From contig NC_092673.1 of the NCBI RefSeq assembly GCF_964355755.1, positions 22,943,001 through 23,007,000 of the forward strand: 64,000 nucleotides of DNA, given 5' to 3'. A program made the position numbers and the translations under genes. Positions within the stretch are counted from its first letter, which is position 1. Each line of letters starts with the position of its first letter. The notes under the pieces are model-generated. The model was not told the origin of the DNA. It did no database searches and saw only the letters and a list, made by a program, of their open reading frames with translations. Source of the DNA: Antedon mediterranea. Its lineage: Eukaryota; Echinodermata; Crinoidea; Comatulida; Antedonidae. This document shows, one piece after another, positions 61,001 through 64,000 of the stretch.

Positions 61001-63216
61001 AAATTGGCTTATTGAACGTTATACTTTATTATAGATTATCTATTCAAAAATTTATCAATAATTGATAAATAATTGATTGACCAATGACAGAATAGTTGTT
61101 TGGGGTCTTATGTGATAGTTGATTGGCTGGTGACGTCATTCATTATTTGATTTTATTACAATACATTACATCATTCATGGTTTTATGCATTTGCTAATTA
61201 AATTTGATTAAATGTTTTATAGGTCATACAAGTTGCCGCTGCATCTGACACCAACGATGTAGCTGTATCTACAACCAACGCTGCTGCTGCTGCTGCAGCT
61301 ACACCTGCCTTTAACGCTGCAGCTGCCTCTAATGCTGCATCTGCCACCAACAATGCTGCTGCTGTAGCTATTGATCATGGTTTCGACCAAGAGTTGACAT
61401 TGGCAACTGCAGATGAAGCTGAAAAAATGCTTAAAAATTTCTACGATGGATATGCTCAAAAGGTATGACAAATAATAATTAGGCCTAACAACAGCCTGTC
61501 TTTTTTTAAACATTTACCATGCCAGATAGTAAGTATCATCAATAACTTTATATTTACGTACATTATACTTTATAGTCTAGCGTTCTCACAAGTATTGATA
61601 CAAGTAGTACACTGAATAATGCACACATAATGAAAGGAGCTGATAACAAGGAGGATAAAAAGAAGAAGAAGCAGGAAAAGGAGGAGCAGAAAAGAAAGAC
61701 CAAAATGGAGAAGGATGAAAAGAAAGAGGAAGAGAAGAGGGAAAAGAAAGAGAAGAAAGAAAAGATGGATGAGGAGAAGAAAGAAAAGAAAGAAAAGAAG
61801 AAAGAAGAGAAAGAAAACAATAACACAGTAATCAATATATTGATAATACTCGGAATTATTCATTTATTTTATATTAATTTAATTACAGATGAAAATGAAC
61901 TTGACCATTTATTTTACTTACAGTCTGAAGTGGCAGGCAATATCATTAATGTGATACCAATCGAAAGATCTGACGAGGAGGAGGAGGAAGACTGGGAAAA
62001 CTGGGAAGACGAGGAGGAGGTGACGAATGTAAATGACAAAAAGGAGGAGAGAATAGAAAAAAATAAAAATATAAAGGACAGAAAGAAAGAAATGAAGGAA
62101 AATAAAGATAAGGAGAAGAAGGAAAAGAAAGAAAAAATGAAAGAGGAAAAGAAAGAAAAAAAGAAAGAGGAGAAAAGACAGAAGGACATGGTAATCATTA
62201 ATAATAATACAATACTCTGGTGTATTCATTTATTCTATATTTATTAACTTAATTTTAAAGATGAAAATTGTTTTACTTAAAGCCTGAAGCAGCAAACAAT
62301 ATCATTAATGTGACACCACTCCAAAGATTTGATGATGAGGAGGAGGAGGAAGACAAGGAAGATGAGAAGAATGTGAAGAAGGGAAAGAACAAAAAAGAGG
62401 AGAAGAAAGAAAAGAAGAAGGAAGAAAAAGAAAGGAAGAAAGAACAGAAGGAAAAGAAAGAGGAGGAGAAGAACGAAAAGAAAGAAAAAAAGAAAGAGGA
62501 GGAGAAGGAAAAGAAAGAAAGGATGGAAGAAAAGAAGAAGGAGGAAAAAGAGAGGAAGGAAGAAAAGAAGAAGGAAAAGAAGGAGAAGAATATGGAGGAA
62601 AAGAATAGAAAGAAAGAAATGAAGAAGCAGAAGAAGGATAAGAAAAATGAGGGAAACGGTATGATAATAGCATTTATTTCTTAAATCAATTGTTATGATT
62701 CTATAGTGAATAAGCAATATTAATGGAAATGACATGAATTACGACTAAATATTCAATTATCAATGTTATTCAGATTCTACAGAAGAGTCGGATGAACGAC
62801 CTGACGATGGATTTGTTATCTGCGCATGTGAGATAGTGGCTGAGTTTGATGAAGAGAAGGAGATTGAAATTCCTAAAGCTAGTTTCTTCGATGTACTAAA
62901 AAGAAAACTTGGATTTAAAAAGAACAAAATACAAAAATACAAAGTAAGACTTATTTTGTTTAGCTACTAATATAGAACTTACGGATGTAAAATAATGACA
63001 ATGGTAACAAAGAATGATATAACTTATTTACACTTTTATATTATTTATATTATTTATTATATTTAGGCTGACTTTGATGATATTTGTACTGAAGATGTTA
63101 TTTATCAGACCCGCCATGTAGTCTTACAACCTCCTACAACACCTGTTAACCAAAGAGAAACGGTTGGCAACTTCATTCTAGGGGTGGATCTAGCCATCCC
63201 TGGAATGGTCTGCTAA
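57695..63216 (+). CDS. Unrecognised Lys/Glu-rich (KEKE) protein with MLCC N-terminus and alternative first exons, about 498 residues
   Basis: Exons: first exon 57695-57736 (or 58474-58515, or 59365-59403), then 61223-61462, 61576-61827, 61924-62190, 62283-62658, 62774-62943, 63067-63216. Every junction keeps frame. The first exon gives MLCCKKDSTSVVHV, whose paired cysteines next to the start are plausible palmitoylation sites. Exon 2 is Ala/Asn/Thr-rich and ends DEAEKMLKNFYDGYAQK. Exons 3-5 are Lys/Glu repeats (KEKKEKK...) that would form charged single helices or coils. Exons 4 and 5 start alike (NIINVIPIERSDEEEEED and NIINVTPLQRFDDEEEEED). The last two exons are non-repetitive (FVICACEIVAEFDEEKEIEI; VIYQTRHVVLQPP; GNFILGVDLAIPGMVC). 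No family was recognised. GAP-43 also begins MLCC from a tiny first exon, but it has an IQ motif that is absent here, so only the anchoring logic is compared. A membrane-tethered scaffold is a guess. Confidence 0.75.
58253..58905 (+). repeat. Segmental duplication, copy B (promoter plus first exon)
   Basis: Offset about 779 bases from copy A. It retains GGCGCCTGTCAAAGCATAGT, GGTTACTTGGTTACGTATG and the GAGAGAGAGACC tract. Near its end a 56-base piece (GTTTTTGCCATTTGATTAGC ... CAATAATAATTGT) is itself repeated in tandem at 58793-58900. Confidence 0.85.
58474..58515 (+). other. Alternative first coding exon b (MLCCKKDSTSVVHV)
   Basis: Encodes the same 14 residues as exon a despite synonymous changes (AAAGAC to AAGGAT), with donor GTG|GTAAGT. 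The silent differences hint at purifying selection on the peptide. Confidence 0.65.
58971..59140. mobile_element. MITE-like inverted repeat, 170 bp
   Basis: TTCACACCTGTTCCG faces CGGAACATGTGTGAA, and inside, ATCGAACGTCAATGTACAAG faces AACATTGACGTTCGATT. CG-rich arms. No clear target duplication. It lies between first exons b and c. Confidence 0.6.
59365..59403 (+). other. Alternative first coding exon c, divergent (MLCCTKNSTNVHL)
   Basis: 13 codons, phase 0, donor TTG|GTAAGT. Upstream it shares GGTTACGT and GTTTGTTTACT with copies a and b but is otherwise diverged, so it is the older paralogue of the first-exon unit. MLCC and the spacing to the donor are conserved. Confidence 0.6.
59404..61222. 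other. Intron 1 of the KEKE gene; TAGGCCTA cluster and tandem repeat
   Basis: A dense run of TAGGCCTA/CTAGGC words lies at 59610-59860. At 60225-60425 and 60430-60630 a ~205-base unit (CACTATAGTATAGTAATAAA; AACTAAACCTTGTGTTGTTG; CATTACTACTGCAATA; TTACTTCTATCTATGG) is present twice in tandem. No further coding exon was seen. Confidence 0.55.
60225..60630. repeat. Two tandem copies of a ~205-base AT-rich unit
   Basis: Both copies keep AGTAATAAAGTATTACTTTT, TGTTGTAATAAACTAAACCT and TTTCTCATTACTACTGCAAT in order. Copy 2 carries a small insertion (TAACTAATGTACT). Confidence 0.8.
61828..61923 (+). other. 96-base intron 3 of the KEKE gene, open in frame
   Basis: The intron has GT-AG borders but its length is a multiple of three and it has no in-frame stop. 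If retained it would add 32 residues including the hydrophobic stretch VINILIILGIIHLFYINLI, long enough to span a membrane. The next intron (62191-62282) is a related copy but contains a stop. Confidence 0.5.
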
Positions 63217-63690
63217 GTTTTAGTTAAGGTGAGACACATTAAAATTGTGATTTTAACTTGTTATGATTTAACTGGTCAGTAGTATATTGATATTATCTTA
63301 TTTTGAAAGATAGTTTAAAAGTTATTATTTGATCATTGGACCATCAGCTTTAAAAGGTTGTATTTAATTCTCTTTGCAGGAATGGTTTTGTGTGGCTTAT
63401 TGGCGGTGGGTTTTTGGGGGCGGTAAGTGTGTTTATTTTCGGTAGGTGAATTTTGAAACTCTTCAATGACTCTTTTTTTTTAACTTTTGAAATATTTGTT
63501 GATTTGTTGTGCGGTTTGCAACATGGGTTATGTTTTTTGTTTTGGGGTATGACTGCTGGGTTTGGTGGTGCTTTTATTTACTTACTTTTGCTGAAATAGG
63601 GATATGAAACATTGCAAATTGGAAGAGAAATTACATACACAGAGAGTAAAAAAGAGGTGCTTTTAATATCATAACAAGCCATACATGGCA
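63217..63690 (+). other. 3' UTR region of the KEKE gene with a likely UTR intron
   Basis: Shortly after the stop there is a donor AAG|GTGAGA (63228-63233), and a pyrimidine-rich acceptor CTCTTTGCAG occurs at about 63371-63380, followed by another donor GGCG|GTAAGT at 63423. The 3' UTR may therefore be spliced. No clear AATAAA was found. Confidence 0.4.
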
Positions 63691-63694
63691 TAAT

Positions 63695-64000
63695 GCAGAA
63701 TTAGGCACATAAACAAATGGCTGTTTAACATCTTAATGCAGATATAAAACATCAGTGAATATTATTTGTTAATTTGTTCAACAACATCTAACAATACATT
63801 TTGGCATAATTTGAAATTAAACGTTTTTACCTGGTGAACAAACAGATTGCACAACATTTACTAATGCAATGGTTGTTCAACATTTTTATAACACCAGCAC
63901 ATAAATTATTATTTGTTATTTGAACAAAAAGATTGTATAACATTTACAAAGACAATGGTTGTTTAACAATTTTATTTTATAATGCACAGCACCAGCACAT
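63695..64000. repeat. Degenerate tandem repeat of ~80-120 bases running off the window
   Basis: AACATTTACTAATGCAATGG, TTGTTCAACATTTTTATAAC and ACCAGCACATAAAT recur as AACATTTACAAAGACAATGG, TTGTTTAACAATTTTATTTT and AGCACCAGCACAT. An eroded earlier unit starts near 63710 (GCACATAAACAAATGGCTGT). Confidence 0.6.

Noticed and set aside
61563-62735. Several minus-strand open frames rich in Phe, Leu and Ser
   Set aside because: They are the complement of the plus-strand Lys/Glu exons, whose A/G-rich codons remove stops on the other strand.
57695-63216. Calling the gene GAP-43/neuromodulin
   Set aside because: Only MLCC and the tiny first exon match; the IQ calmodulin-binding motif and the rest are missing. 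It is kept as an analogy.

Overview
This is nuclear DNA from an animal. Genes are split into many short exons with GT-AG introns, the sequence is AT-rich, and there is dense litter of short inverted-repeat transposons and 5'-truncated LINEs. The gene content (Crumbs, a TESK-type kinase, a PARP14-like relic) together with dispersed TAGGCCTA motifs suggests a marine invertebrate deuterostome, perhaps an echinoderm. The phylum is an inference; the eukaryotic animal call is firm.

Layout. 1-1500: a LINE 3' tail and the last coding exon of an unrecognised plus-strand gene. 2235-3797 (minus): decayed PARP14-like gene (KH-like piece, WWE domain, PARP catalytic domain) with frameshifts. 3800-12900: no host gene; a 2.0-kb foldback-type transposon with tandem-repeat inverted arms and an 8-bp target duplication, two LINE 3' ends, tRNA-derived SINE pieces and a TTAA-flanked MITE. 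12996-35036 (plus): a complete Crumbs homologue in 31 exons, predicted at 3031 residues, with two N-terminal LamG domains, about 32 EGF repeats, three further LamG domains separated by EGFs, about 15 more EGFs, one membrane helix and a 40-residue tail ending ERLI. 40528-46438 (minus): a seven-exon TESK-type kinase of 547 residues whose C-terminal tail carries two or three predicted membrane segments. 46500-57600: no gene found, only repeats. 57695-63216 (plus): an unrecognised gene of about 498 residues, with three tandem alternative first exons (MLCC...), an Ala-rich exon, three Lys/Glu-rich exons and a non-repetitive C-terminus.

The three intact genes share no obvious pathway. Crumbs is an apical polarity receptor and TESK kinases act on cofilin and actin. 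The 57.7-63.2 kb gene is the best candidate for something undescribed: its first exon resembles the dual-cysteine membrane anchor of GAP-43 by analogy only, the promoter/first-exon unit has been copied twice, and an internal exon-intron unit has also been duplicated.

All exon models were made by eye from splice motifs and reading-frame continuity. In the Crumbs, TESK and Lys/Glu-rich models the phase is consistent at every junction. UTR exons, transcription starts and the identity of short repeats are less certain.
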